The notes below the pieces were generated by a model that worked only from the letters and a program-made list of their open reading frames with translations, was not told the DNA's origin and searched no databases. Shown one piece after another: positions 9,147 through 16,793 of a DNA stretch of 64,000 bases (within the stretch, counting starts at the first letter, position 1; each line of letters starts with the position of its first letter). Origin of the DNA: Peptoniphilus mikwangii (GTDB lineage Bacteria; Bacillota; Clostridia; Tissierellales; Peptoniphilaceae); the NCBI RefSeq assembly GCF_000468535.1, contig NZ_AUQY01000005.1, positions 427,701 through 491,700 on the forward strand. The letters run 5' to 3'. Position numbers and translations under genes: made by a program.

Positions 9147-9184
9147 AGCAAAGTGAGAAACATTTTAACACTTTGCTTTTTTTG
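9147..9184 (+). terminator. Terminator after the DUF3847-like gene
   Basis: AGCAAAGTG (9147-9155) pairs with CACTTTGCT (9169-9177), followed by a run of T. Confidence 0.7.
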
Positions 9185-9211
9185 TGGATTTGAAAATCTA
9201 CAAAAAGCAAA

Positions 9212-9400
9212 GTTCACAGGGGTCTAAGGGGGAGTAGCCCCCTTGAACAAATAAAAATGCTTTAGCGTTTTTGTTTCCTTAGCGGAGCTAATAGCTTTCC
9301 GCAGGAACGCAAAGCACCGAATGTAGTCGGTGTATCTTTGCGCCCTTTGAAAAAGGGAGCGAAGATACCTCTCATAATAAGGATACTAAAATATGAAAAC
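9212..9400. other. Candidate origin of transfer (oriT): cluster of hairpins upstream of the relaxase
   Basis: Five inverted repeats lie within 150 bases of noncoding, GC-richer DNA. They are AAGGGGG/CCCCCTT (9226-9244) inside GTTC/GAAC, a GC-TTTTT hairpin near 9254-9275, GCGGAGCT/AGCTTTCCGC (9282-9302), the long GCAAAGCACCGA/TCGGTG-CTTTGC (9309-9341), and CCCTTT/AAAGGG (9343-9357). The sequence GCGAAGATACC follows. Position directly before a MOBQ relaxase and this repeat density are typical of oriT. The nick site cannot be identified. Confidence 0.6.
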
Positions 9401-9419
9401 TAAATATCAGACAAAGATT

Positions 9420-9462
9420 AGCAGATAGAAAATTGTCAAAGAAAATCTATCTGCTTTTCTTA
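9420..9462 (+). terminator. Hairpin upstream of the relaxase gene
   Basis: AGCAGATAGA (9420-9429) pairs with TCTATCTGCT (9446-9455), followed by TTTCTT. It resembles a terminator or attenuator in the relaxase leader, or an extra oriT arm. Confidence 0.5.
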
Positions 9463-9505
9463 TGACCGAAAATACAAAAATCATAAATCAAAAGGAGCGA
9501 AAAGA

Positions 9506-11146
9506 ATGGAGATTAAAAGTTTGCACACCCATGTAGATATCGTTACAAGGGCAAAAGGAGCAAGCGTAATTGCAAAAGCTGCATACAATGCAAGAGATAA
9601 ATTACAAGATGAATACTATGGAAAAACACATGACTATTCTAAAAAAACAGACCTTGTATTTTCAAAAATATTTCTGCCGGAACATGTCCTGAAAGAATTT
9701 TCAAACAGAGAATACCTATGGAATGAAGTTGAGAAAATCGAAAAAAGTAAAAATTCACAACTTGCAAGAAATCTACTCTTTGAACTGCCAAGAGAATTAA
9801 ATGAACAGGAGAGAATAAAGTTAATCAGTGAATTTATAGAAGAAAACTTTACTTCTAAAGGTATGATAGCAGACTGTAATATTCATAATCCTATGGCAAG
9901 CGATCATGAAGAACAACCACACGCCCATATCTTACTTACCCTAAGAGAAATGGATAGTGAGGGAAAATGGAAACCGAAATGCAGAAAAGAATATATCCTT
10001 GATGAAAACGGAGAAAAGATAAAGCTGAAAAGTGGAAACTACAAATCAAGAAAAGTAAATCTGAATGATTGGAACGAACCTGACAAAGCAAAAGAGTGGA
10101 GAGAAAACTTTTCAAAGAAAGCAAATGGATATTTGGAAAGGAACAATATCCAAAAGAGAATAGATCCACGCACCTTTGAAGAACAAGGTAGAGAAGAACT
10201 TCCGCAAATCCATTTAGGAACAAGCAGTTACCAAATGGAGAAAAAAGGCATACAGACAGAAAGAGGAAATCAAAACAGAAAAATCATTGCCTTGAACTTA
10301 GAATTTAAGAAGTTAAAAGCAGAACTATCAAAACTTACATCTTGGATAGGTTCGTTACTTGGGAGTCTGCAAGTAAAATATGATGAATACAAACAGGAGA
10401 AGAAAGAAGAATATGAGAACAAAGCGGAACTCTTTAATCTCTATGAGTACATTTCCATCTATTACGATATACAGGGAGAAAAAGCAAGAAAACTAAACCC
10501 CTATGCAAGCAACAAAAAGATAGGTGCAGACCTAAGACGATTTTCAAAAGCAAGGATATATTTATCAGATAACAAATTGCAGACCATTGCAGACCTACAA
10601 GAAAAGATAAGTACATTACAAGCAAAAAATAAGAAGATTAGTCAAGACATTAAGGCAAAAACCGCAAGGATAGAAAGCTTAAATAAATGCTTCACCTATG
10701 CGGACATCATCAAAGATAACAAACAAATCTTTGAGGAATGGAACAGTAAATCCTTATTCAAAGATAGCTTTTACAATTCACACAAAGATGAGATAGATAA
10801 ATATAAAAGAGCAAGGGCAATCCTTGAAAAGATAACAGGCTCATCGGCGATTAAGTCTAAAGATTGGAAGAAAGAAATCCAAAGTCTTGAAAGTGAAATA
10901 TCAAAACTCAACAGACAATCTCAAAAAATCAAAGAAGAATACGAAAGTATCAATCATATCAAGTATGCCGTAAAAACGGTCAATGAGGATTATGGCATAG
11001 ACCTATCTATTGAGATTGACAAGGCAATTAAGAGAGGAGAAAAACCAAGTGTCATTGCACAGATTAAGAAATATCAGGAGCAACAAGAAGCCTACGAAAA
11101 ACGAAAGGAAAAGACAAAGAACTATTACAGGAATGAGGAAAGATGA
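9506..11146 (+). CDS. MobA/MobL (MOBQ) relaxase
   Basis: 546-residue mobilisation protein that would nick oriT and lead the strand into the recipient. The N-terminal relaxase domain (about 1-220) has the opening HTHVDIVTRAKGASVIAKAAYNAR and the metal-binding histidine motif EEQPHAHILLT. The C-terminal 300 residues are mostly charged coiled coil. The element has no visible type IV secretion or coupling-protein genes, so it would be mobilisable with help from another element rather than self-transmissible. Ribosome site AAAAGGAGCG precedes the ATG. Tn4451 itself carries TnpZ, a different (Mob/Pre) relaxase class, so the mobilisation module differs. Confidence 0.85.
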   Translation: MEIKSLHTHVDIVTRAKGASVIAKAAYNARDKLQDEYYGKTHDYSKKTDLVFSKIFLPEHVLKEFSNREYLWNEVEKIEKSKNSQLARNLLFELPRELNEQERIKLISEFIEENFTSKGMIADCNIHNPMASDHEEQPHAHILLTLREMDSEGKWKPKCRKEYILDENGEKIKLKSGNYKSRKVNLNDWNEPDKAKEWRENFSKKANGYLERNNIQKRIDPRTFEEQGREELPQIHLGTSSYQMEKKGIQTERGNQNRKIIALNLEFKKLKAELSKLTSWIGSLLGSLQVKYDEYKQEKKEEYENKAELFNLYEYISIYYDIQGEKARKLNPYASNKKIGADLRRFSKARIYLSDNKLQTIADLQEKISTLQAKNKKISQDIKAKTARIESLNKCFTYADIIKDNKQIFEEWNSKSLFKDSFYNSHKDEIDKYKRARAILEKITGSSAIKSKDWKKEIQSLESEISKLNRQSQKIKEEYESINHIKYAVKTVNEDYGIDLSIEIDKAIKRGEKPSVIAQIKKYQEQQEAYEKRKEKTKNYYRNEER

Positions 11147-11175
11147 AGTCCTAAAATGGGATAACATCAAAAACG

Positions 11176-11202
11176 AAGGGTGCCGTAAATCACGACATCC
11201 TT
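11176..11202. repeat. Imperfect inverted repeat between relaxase and replisome-organizer genes
   Basis: AAGGGTGCCGT and ACGACATCCTT pair at 9 of 11 positions around a 5-base loop. There is no T-run. It could be an RNA structure or protein site. Confidence 0.35.
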
Positions 11203-11226
11203 AAAAAACTAAGAGAGGAGAGAAAA

Positions 11227-11934
11227 ATGGCAGATAAAAGAATGTTTTCACTCAAGATAGTGGATAGCGATTTATTTTTAGATATGCCACTAAGTAGTCA
11301 ATGCCTATATTTTCATCTATCAATGAGAGCAGATGATGACGGCTTTGTAAATAATCCTAAGAAAATCATCAAGATTATCGGAACGAATGAAGATGACCTG
11401 AAAATACTTATTGCCAAAGGCTTTGTGATTGTCTTTGAACAAGGAATTATCGTCATTACGCATTGGAAAATCAACAACTTTATCCGTAAAGACAGATATA
11501 AACCGACCTTATATGAAAATGAGGTGCAGAGCCTATCCCAAACTAAAAACGGAATGTATATCAAAGAGGTTGGTTGTCATTTGGTTGCGGAGCGGTTGAC
11601 AAGTGGTCAACCCAGTATAGATAAGGGTAGATTAGATAAGGTTAGTATAGATAAGGGGAGAGTAGAACAGGATACTCCCTTTTCTTTTTACGGAGAATAT
11701 AAAAATATTCGATTAACCGATGAAGAATACCGAAAGCTGAAAGATAAGCTGCAAGGTCATACCGATATGATGATTGAAAAGCTGTCAAGATATATCAAGA
11801 GTACCGGAAAGACCTATCAAGACCACTATGTAACAATCCTTAACTGGTATGAACAGGACAAGGATAAACTATCACAGAAAAAGACCCGAAAGATTCCGAC
11901 TCTTGAAGATTATGATAAGGGAGAACATTTATAG
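11227..11934 (+). CDS. Phage-type replisome organizer (DnaD-like N-terminal domain)
   Basis: 235 residues. The first 110 form the winged-helix replisome-organizer domain common on Firmicute elements and phages (MADKRMFSLKIVDSDLFLDMP, DDDGFVNNPKKIIKIIG). A low-complexity linker follows, encoded by imperfect repeats (IDKGRLDKVSIDKGR). The C-terminal segment YGEYKNIRLTDEEYRKLKDKL ... HYVTILNWYEQD is shared with similar proteins. Such proteins usually act with a DnaC-like loader encoded next, but none follows here. GAGAGGAGAG precedes the ATG. A frameshifted fragment of a related gene lies at 13672-13817. Confidence 0.75.
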   Translation: MADKRMFSLKIVDSDLFLDMPLSSQCLYFHLSMRADDDGFVNNPKKIIKIIGTNEDDLKILIAKGFVIVFEQGIIVITHWKINNFIRKDRYKPTLYENEVQSLSQTKNGMYIKEVGCHLVAERLTSGQPSIDKGRLDKVSIDKGRVEQDTPFSFYGEYKNIRLTDEEYRKLKDKLQGHTDMMIEKLSRYIKSTGKTYQDHYVTILNWYEQDKDKLSQKKTRKIPTLEDYDKGEHL

Positions 11935-12110
11935 CTATCATAAAGGTAAGTGTAAAGGCATTTTTAGAGCGTTAAGACTAAAAGAGGTATCAAAGTATAC
12001 CTAAGATAAAAATTAAGCTTTAAAACTCAACTTGAAGGAAATTAGCAGATGAAAAAATATTGATAGGTTTGGTATAATTAAATATTATTATGAGTGAGGA
12101 GGTATGACCT
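11935..12110 (+). promoter_or_regulatory. Spacer with a probable promoter for the DUF1016 gene
   Basis: A -10-like TATAAT at 12073-12078 lies upstream of GAGGAGGT (12096-12103). No convincing -35 was found. The rest of the spacer shows no gene. Confidence 0.35.
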
Positions 12111-13226
12111 TTGGATAATAAAGAGCCGTCTATCACAAGTGATAGTGAGTATAAAAAGCTATTGTCAGAGTTAAAAGAGAAAGTAAGAAGTAGCCAACTT
12201 AAAGCTGCAATAAAGGTAAATTATGAGTTGTTAGATTTATATTGGACTTTGGGAGAATACATTGTAAAAAATCAAGAACAACATTCATGGGGAGATGCCT
12301 TTATAAAATCGTTAGCTAAAGATTTACAAAAAGAATTTCCTGATATGAAAGGTTTTTCTGAAACAAATATTAAGTATATCAGAAGATGGTATTCATTTTA
12401 TATAAAAGGGCTACAAGGTGTAGCCGAAATAGAAAATAACGACAGCAATTCAAAAGGACTACAGCCTGTAGCCCAATTTGATGAAAGAGTTATCAACCAT
12501 ATTAAACAGATACCTTGGGGACATAATCAAAGGATAATAAATAAGTGCAAGACCATTGATGAAGCCATATATTATGTTGATAAAACTATTGAGAACGGAT
12601 GGAGTAGGAATGTACTTGTACATCAAATTGAAAGTGGATTATATGGCAGGGAAGGAAAATCTATAACAAACTTTGAAAAAAGGTTACCTGCTTTGCAATC
12701 AGACCTTGCAAGACAGACATTAAAAGATCCATATCATTTTGACTTTCTTACAATTCGTGAAGGATATGATGAAAGGGAACTTCAAAAAGAACTGGTTGAC
12801 AAGATTTCTGATTTTTTGCTTGAACTTGGCGAGGGATTTGCTTATATTGGCAAAGAATACCACTTAAATATAAATGGCGATGATTTTTATATTGATTTAC
12901 TGTTTTACAATTTGAAACTCCATTCTTACATTGTTATAGAACTGAAAGCGGAGAAGTTTAAGCCGGAACATTTAGGACAGCTTAATTTCTATGTAACAGC
13001 AGTGAATAGAGAGCTAAAAACTGATAGAGATAATGCTACGATTGGACTTCTTATTTGCAAAGATAAAAACGATGTCGTTTGTGAATATTCATTAGAACAA
13101 ATATCGCAACCTATAGGTATAAGCAAATATGAGATTACTAAATTACTTGAAGCAGAATATAAGAGCAGTTTGCCGAGTATTGAAGAAATAGAGAAAAAGA
13201 TCAAAGAAATAGATACGGATAATTAA
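12111..13226 (+). CDS. DUF1016 / YhcG-type PDDEXK nuclease-domain protein
   Basis: 371 residues starting at TTG, chosen because GAGGAGGT ends 7 bases upstream and no in-frame ATG fits. The N-terminal DUF1016_N domain (about 15-160) carries ELLDLYWTLGEYI and FSETNIKYIRRWY. The C-terminal PDDEXK-like nuclease domain (about 210-350) shows the catalytic pattern DDFYIDLLFYN ... VIELKAEKF. The family is found next to restriction-modification and defence genes and on mobile elements; its cell role is not settled. It is the last cargo gene before tnpW, with its own terminator. Confidence 0.85.
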   Translation: MDNKEPSITSDSEYKKLLSELKEKVRSSQLKAAIKVNYELLDLYWTLGEYIVKNQEQHSWGDAFIKSLAKDLQKEFPDMKGFSETNIKYIRRWYSFYIKGLQGVAEIENNDSNSKGLQPVAQFDERVINHIKQIPWGHNQRIINKCKTIDEAIYYVDKTIENGWSRNVLVHQIESGLYGREGKSITNFEKRLPALQSDLARQTLKDPYHFDFLTIREGYDERELQKELVDKISDFLLELGEGFAYIGKEYHLNINGDDFYIDLLFYNLKLHSYIVIELKAEKFKPEHLGQLNFYVTAVNRELKTDRDNATIGLLICKDKNDVVCEYSLEQISQPIGISKYEITKLLEAEYKSSLPSIEEIEKKIKEIDTDN

Positions 13227-13256
13227 AAACATCAAAGAAATGAATAAATATTGGCT

Positions 13257-13296
13257 AATGACGATTGGAAAAAATCACTAATCGTCATTTTTTATT
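13257..13296 (+). terminator. Terminator after the DUF1016 gene
   Basis: AATGACGATT (13257-13266) pairs with AATCGTCATT (13280-13289), then TTTTATT. Confidence 0.75.
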
Positions 13297-13314
13297 GCAA
13301 AGAAAGGAGAAAAT

Positions 13315-13551
13315 ATGCAAGAAAAAAGAAATGAACAAACTACAGGAACAAAGACGATAAAGAAGATTGGAAAAACCACTTATGAGGTGATTGTCCATTT
13401 TAATGATAAAAGCAGTGAAACTATGCAAGATAAACTAAAAAGGATAATGTTGAGGGAATTTCGGAGAAAATCGGACGAAAAAAAGATGATTTTGATTAAA
13501 AAGTCCTTGACAAGTAGCAACAAGGGTAATGGAATTAAGAAGAACACATAA
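13315..13551 (+). CDS. tnpW: TnpW-like transposon protein
   Basis: 78-residue small protein with the TnpW core TIKKIGKTTYEVIVHFNDKS and ETMQDKLKRIMLREF. In Tn4451-type elements tnpW is the last gene at the right end, as here. The function of TnpW is not established. The C-terminal about 20 residues read into the element junction, and the second copy (15753-15827) stops earlier because of a small length difference in the DEKK region. The original protein was therefore probably shorter and this one has been extended by a frameshift. Good ribosome site AAAGGAG. Confidence 0.8.
   Translation: MQEKRNEQTTGTKTIKKIGKTTYEVIVHFNDKSSETMQDKLKRIMLREFRRKSDEKKMILIKKSLTSSNKGNGIKKNT
13505..13539. other. Central junction: right end of element 1 joined to left end of element 2
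   Basis: The right-end sequence CCTTGACAAGTAGCAA (13505-13520) also occurs at 15833-15846 before the outer right junction. The left-end sequence GTAAT.GAATTAAG (13526-13539) also occurs at 1406. Meeting of a right-end and a left-end signature in one place indicates tandem elements. The central dinucleotide here is GG rather than GA. Confidence 0.6.
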
Positions 13552-13623
13552 TTACTATTTTAGTGAAAAATGTTTTTCTTAATTCTTTTTTTATTGGATA
13601 AATTGAGTGAAAGGAGGTAATCT
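13526..13623 (+). repeat. Orphan tnpX leader, direct repeat copy 2
   Basis: Matches 1406-1503, including the ribosome site AAAGGAGGTAATC, but no recombinase follows: the downstream frame stops after about 16 codons. The inverted repeat is better here than in copy 1: GAATTAAGAAGAACA (13532-13546) against TGTTTTTCTTAATTC (13570-13584), 14 of 15 pairs, followed by TTTTTTTATT. Confidence 0.75.
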
Positions 13624-13671
13624 TGAAAGTATATGTATTTAAAATGTGTTCGATTTGGATACATAGGATAG

Positions 13672-13817
13672 GATAGGCTAGATAAGGGTATAAGAGAAGA
13701 AAGTCCCTCCAAAACTCAAAAACCTATGAAGAATTTCAAAATGTCAATCTAAGCGATGAAGAATATCAGATGACAAAATTTCGGAAAAGTGAGATAATTA
13801 AATGGATAAGAAATTGA
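13672..13817 (+). pseudogene. Frameshifted fragment of a second replisome-organizer gene
   Basis: Two adjoining frames translate as DRLDKGIREESPSKTQKP and then TYEEFQNVNLSDEEYQMTKF RKSEIIKWIRN, ending at TGA 13815-13817. The second part aligns with YGEYKNIRLTDEEYRKL of the intact gene at 11227. It lies directly after the orphan tnpX leader, so a deletion has removed tnpX and everything up to the middle of this gene. Confidence 0.6.
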
Positions 13818-14165
13818 CAAATTATAGTTGATGAAGTCTTTGGTTGGATTTATGCTTTGTATAAGTCAATGCTTGATACTTATCGGGTTTCGGAAATTCT
13901 TGTTACGGGAAGTTCTTCCGGTGTGACGCTTGCATTAGGACTTGTATCGCATATCAATGCCATGCCTAAGGATATTGAAGTCCCCAAACAAATATATGCA
14001 TCATCTCCCGGGCAGTGCTCTACAGATGAAGAGTTGATCAGGAAAGGATGTATACTTGATAAAAAGGATATTTTATTAAATATAAACTATATGGAGATTA
14101 TTGATAAAATCATGACTCATGGGAAAATATGCTTAAATATCACAAATGGTTTTCCTGCTTTTTAA
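13818..14165 (+). pseudogene. Truncated alpha/beta hydrolase (GDXG lipase/esterase type)
   Basis: The open frame encodes DEVFGWIYALYKSMLDTYRV and the nucleophile-elbow motif GSSSGVTLALGL. Both the upstream HGGG oxyanion segment and the downstream Asp/His part of the triad are missing; it ends abruptly in NGFPAF. An initiator at TTG 13857 is possible, but no ribosome site supports it. This is an internal slice of an esterase gene. Confidence 0.55.
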
Positions 14166-14191
14166 CATCATCCGGGGAGAGTTGAATACAT

Positions 14192-14935
14192 ATGAACTAT
14201 ATTAAATATGGAAACAAGAAAAATAAGTCTTTGTTATTTATTCATGGACTTGCTTCTACGGCACAGTTGTGTTTTGACCCGCTTCTACCTTACTTACAGG
14301 ATTATTATATAGTTCTTTGTGAGTTGGATGGACATTGCGCTTCTAAACCGAATGATATGTTATCGCTAAAAGATAGTATCGATGATATAGAAAATTACAT
14401 TCAAGAGGAAATGAATGGGAATGTATATGGTCTTTGCGGTTTTTCCATGGGTGCTACCATAGCAGTTGAGCTGATTGCACGTGAAAATATAGCTGTTGAA
14501 AGAGTACTGCTTGATGCGGCGATTATCATTGAAATGGGGCTTATGGCTTTACCATTTCAATGGGCTTTTATTATCGGAACAAGTAGAATCAAGCATAGAA
14601 AACCAATACCTCAGTTTTTGCTGAATAAGATGATGGGAAAAGATAACCATAGCGTAATTGAAATGATGTATACGCATATTAGTAAAAAAACAATTCAGAA
14701 TGCTTGTAAATATATTTATCACTACAAGATTTCTGAAAATGTAAGAAAATTTTCTAATCCGGTCTTATTTTGGCGTGGAAGTGAAGAATCTATTCCTGCT
14801 AAGGGTGAAAAGAAATTGAAAGAATATCTGCCACAAATGGCAAGTGAAGTTTTTGAAAGCATGGGACACGGACAATTTTTGCACGAGCATCCGAAAGAAT
14901 ATGCGGAGAAACTGAAAATATTTTTGCAAGAATAA
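14192..14935 (+). CDS. Alpha/beta hydrolase
   Basis: 247 residues with a full hydrolase core: HG loop LLFIHGLAST (about 16-25), nucleophile elbow CGFSMGATIA (about 88-97) and a C-terminal histidine in GHGQFLHEHP. No signal peptide, so cytosolic. The substrate cannot be predicted. It lies within the decayed second element, downstream of another hydrolase remnant and upstream of a small membrane protein, so it is probably element cargo. The ribosome site CGGGGAGAG is reasonable. Confidence 0.75.
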   Translation: MNYIKYGNKKNKSLLFIHGLASTAQLCFDPLLPYLQDYYIVLCELDGHCASKPNDMLSLKDSIDDIENYIQEEMNGNVYGLCGFSMGATIAVELIARENIAVERVLLDAAIIIEMGLMALPFQWAFIIGTSRIKHRKPIPQFLLNKMMGKDNHSVIEMMYTHISKKTIQNACKYIYHYKISENVRKFSNPVLFWRGSEESIPAKGEKKLKEYLPQMASEVFESMGHGQFLHEHPKEYAEKLKIFLQE

Positions 14936-14967
14936 AATGGATTTAATTTATAGGAGACATAAGTTAG

Positions 14968-15477
14968 ATGATTAATACGCTTATTATGCTGGGACTGGTG
15001 TGCCTATTAGCTACACTTATGATAATGGACTTTATTATTGTGATTCCGAAGTTCGGCTCTAAACATTTTGGTGCACCTGATGATATAAAGAAAATGATGG
15101 AGAAGATACCGGACAGAGCTTCTTGGGTGAATATACTTGGTGTATGTATTATGATAGCCGGATTTGTTGGAGTAGCATCGGTGTTTATATGGGCAATGGT
15201 TGATACGGTAAAAACTGATATGTCTTTTTCGGGTGCGTTCATCAGATTTTTCGTTATCACTGAAGGATATAAATTATTTGATATCGTATGTTTTGATTAC
15301 CTTATGCTTACAAAGTTAAAGTTGCCTGCAAAGATTTACCCTGAAACTGCAGGAGCGAAAGGATATGATAACTTTGGATTTAATGCGAAAAGTCAGATAA
15401 ATAAGCTTGTTGTATTTTGTGGGGCAAGTATTCTTTTGGCGTTCATTTTAACGGTAATTATTCCGTTATGGCGATAA
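14968..15477 (+). CDS. Uncharacterised four-helix membrane protein
   Basis: 169 residues with about four hydrophobic segments (near 3-25, 50-72, 88-112 and 145-168) and an amphipathic loop containing FGSKHFGAPDDIKKMMEKIP. No family recognised. It follows the hydrolase by 32 bases with ATAGGAGA before the ATG, so the two are probably expressed together. After it, 15478-15740 shows no intact gene. A fragment encoding IEFAKRQGFKLMW near 15552 may be decayed coding sequence. Confidence 0.55.
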   Translation: MINTLIMLGLVCLLATLMIMDFIIVIPKFGSKHFGAPDDIKKMMEKIPDRASWVNILGVCIMIAGFVGVASVFIWAMVDTVKTDMSFSGAFIRFFVITEGYKLFDIVCFDYLMLTKLKLPAKIYPETAGAKGYDNFGFNAKSQINKLVVFCGASILLAFILTVIIPLWR

Positions 15478-15740
15478 GTTTATGTGTGAACAAAAATTTT
15501 TGATTTTCTGACACAGCAAAGTTTTAAGAGCAGAGTATATGGTAAGAAAGAATAGAATTTGCCAAACGACAAGGTTTTAAATTGATGTGGATAGTACACT
15601 TGGTATTGCTTTTGTAAGTGTAACTACAATACATTAAGATTGGACTATGAAAAAGGATAAAGGCCCATTGGAATAATTGAAAACAATAAATAAAAGACCA
15701 TGTAGAAGTAAAAGCATAAAAGCTGATACTTCTTTTATTA

Positions 15741-15827
15741 TGTCCGAAAACAATGGAAGATAAGCTGACAAGAATAACGCTGAAGGCGTTTCGGAAAAAA
15801 TCGGATGAAAAAAATCATTTTGATTAA
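15741..15827 (+). pseudogene. tnpW fragment of the second element
   Basis: The frame at 15753-15827 encodes MEDKLTRITLKAFRKKSDEK, matching MQDKLKRIMLREFRRKSDEK of the TnpW-like gene at 13315. Similarity at base level starts a few codons upstream (CCGAAAACAATGGAA) and continues through the right-end sequence GACAAGTAGCAA. The 5' half of the gene is gone. Confidence 0.7.
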
Positions 15828-15832
15828 AAAGC

Positions 15833-15871
15833 CCTTGACAAGTAGCAAAAGATAAAATGCCTTATATTTTT
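15833..15871. other. Right attachment junction (attR) with the host terminator half
   Basis: The element right end CCCTTGACAAGTAGCAAAA is followed by GA (15851-15852), then the host sequence TAAAATGCCTTATATTTTT. Joined to 1383-1405 this gives a 42-base hairpin with an 11-bp outer stem and a T-run. The insertion therefore lies in the loop of the terminator of the transporter gene at 47-1384. Confidence 0.6.
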
Positions 15872-15930
15872 AATTATTTGAAATTTTAGAATTACTGAGG
15901 GTATATATTAAAGAAGGAGGATTATTTATC

Positions 15931-16098
15931 ATGGAAGAAAAAAGTAAAAAAAATTTAACTAAATGGTTTAAGGATAAAGTTAAAAATGTGTATGACAATG
16001 AAAGTAAAAATCATGAATATAACGGGATAAGCTGTTGTCATTTTGGAGCAATAGATTATTTTACAGATGATGATAAAAAAATCAAAACAGAAAAATAA
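15931..16098 (+). CDS. Small orphan protein, 55 residues
   Basis: The frame begins 11 bases after AAGAAGGAGG (15911-15920), a strong ribosome site. The product starts MEEKSKKNLTKWFKDKVKNV, basic and possibly amphipathic. It then has NGISCCHFGAIDYF with a Cys-Cys pair and ends in a charged tail. A terminator follows, so it is a self-contained gene. No family recognised. The basic leader plus a compact Cys-containing core resembles a peptide precursor, but no maturation enzyme is adjacent; the ABC operon 320 bases downstream has its own promoter. Confidence 0.6.
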   Translation: MEEKSKKNLTKWFKDKVKNVYDNESKNHEYNGISCCHFGAIDYFTDDDKKIKTEK

Positions 16099-16123
16099 AA
16101 AAATTAACAATGATTAAATATAG

Positions 16124-16160
16124 AGTCGGCGAATTTTAAAAGATTCACTGACTTTTTTAT
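16124..16160 (+). terminator. Terminator after the 55-residue gene
   Basis: AGTCGGCGAATT (16124-16135) pairs imperfectly with GATTCACTGACT (about 16142-16153), then TTTTTT. Confidence 0.55.
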
Positions 16161-16354
16161 TTAAATTGAAGATTTTAATTATGAAATGTAATTTAAACCA
16201 AATGTTTTTGTTTCAAGTAATACTTTTTGAAATTTAAGTATAATTCACTTAAAGAATAGTCGGTATAAAAAGCAAGATAAATTTTCGGAGGGTTTAAAAA
16301 TTAAATTATATAAAAACTGATTTTGAAATATGGAGACAGTTTTTATGAAAGGTG

Positions 16355-16406
16355 TTGACATATAATATATACAGTCATATAATGTATATATACAGTATAT
16401 ACGGTA
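16355..16406 (+). promoter_or_regulatory. Consensus promoter and GntR operator
   Basis: Perfect TTGACA (16355-16360) and TATAAT (16378-16383) with 17-base spacing. The tract through and after it is built from repeats of ATATACAGT and GTATATA (16366-16406), which form inverted repeats of the kind bound by YtrA-type GntR repressors. Autoregulation by the next gene is likely. 16164-16354 shows no gene. Confidence 0.75.
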
Positions 16407-16415
16407 GGTGGTTTT

Positions 16416-16793
16416 ATGAATATTATCATATCTAATTCAAGCGAACAGCCAATTTATGAGCAAATAAAAATTCAGATTAAGAATATGATTATGACAGGAG
16501 AATTGAAAGCGGGAGATTTACTTCCGGGAATGAGGAGTCTTGCAAAAGAGTTGAAGATTTCTGTAATAACTACCAAGCGTGCATATAATGATCTTGAGAC
16601 AGAGGGATATATATGCACGGTCGCTGGTAGAGGTTGTTTTGTAAAGAGTCTTAACAGTGATTTAATTAGAGAAGAAAATTTAAAGAGGATAGAGGGATAT
16701 TTAAATAAGGCTCTTGAAGTGGCAAATGCGTCAGGAATAGATTCAAGTGAACTTATTGAGATGTTGTCTTTTTTAATACGAGGTGAAATATGA
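16416..16793 (+). CDS. GntR family regulator, YtrA type
   Basis: 125 residues. The N-terminal winged helix (about 8-75) has the family motif PIYEQIKIQIKNMIMTGELK AGDLLPGMRSLAKELKIS, and only a short helical tail follows. YtrA-type regulators lack a large ligand domain and usually control an adjacent ABC transporter. Its stop overlaps the ATPase start (ATGA), so they are translationally coupled. Confidence 0.9.
   Translation: MNIIISNSSEQPIYEQIKIQIKNMIMTGELKAGDLLPGMRSLAKELKISVITTKRAYNDLETEGYICTVAGRGCFVKSLNSDLIREENLKRIEGYLNKALEVANASGIDSSELIEMLSFLIRGEI

Noticed and set aside
11010..11204. 64-codon frame overlapping the relaxase 3' end
   Set aside because: Out of frame within the relaxase gene for most of its length; no ribosome site.
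11612..11662. Tandem repeat in the replisome-organizer gene (GATAAGG units)
   Set aside because: In-frame linker repeat common in this protein type; nothing to suggest iterons or recent expansion.
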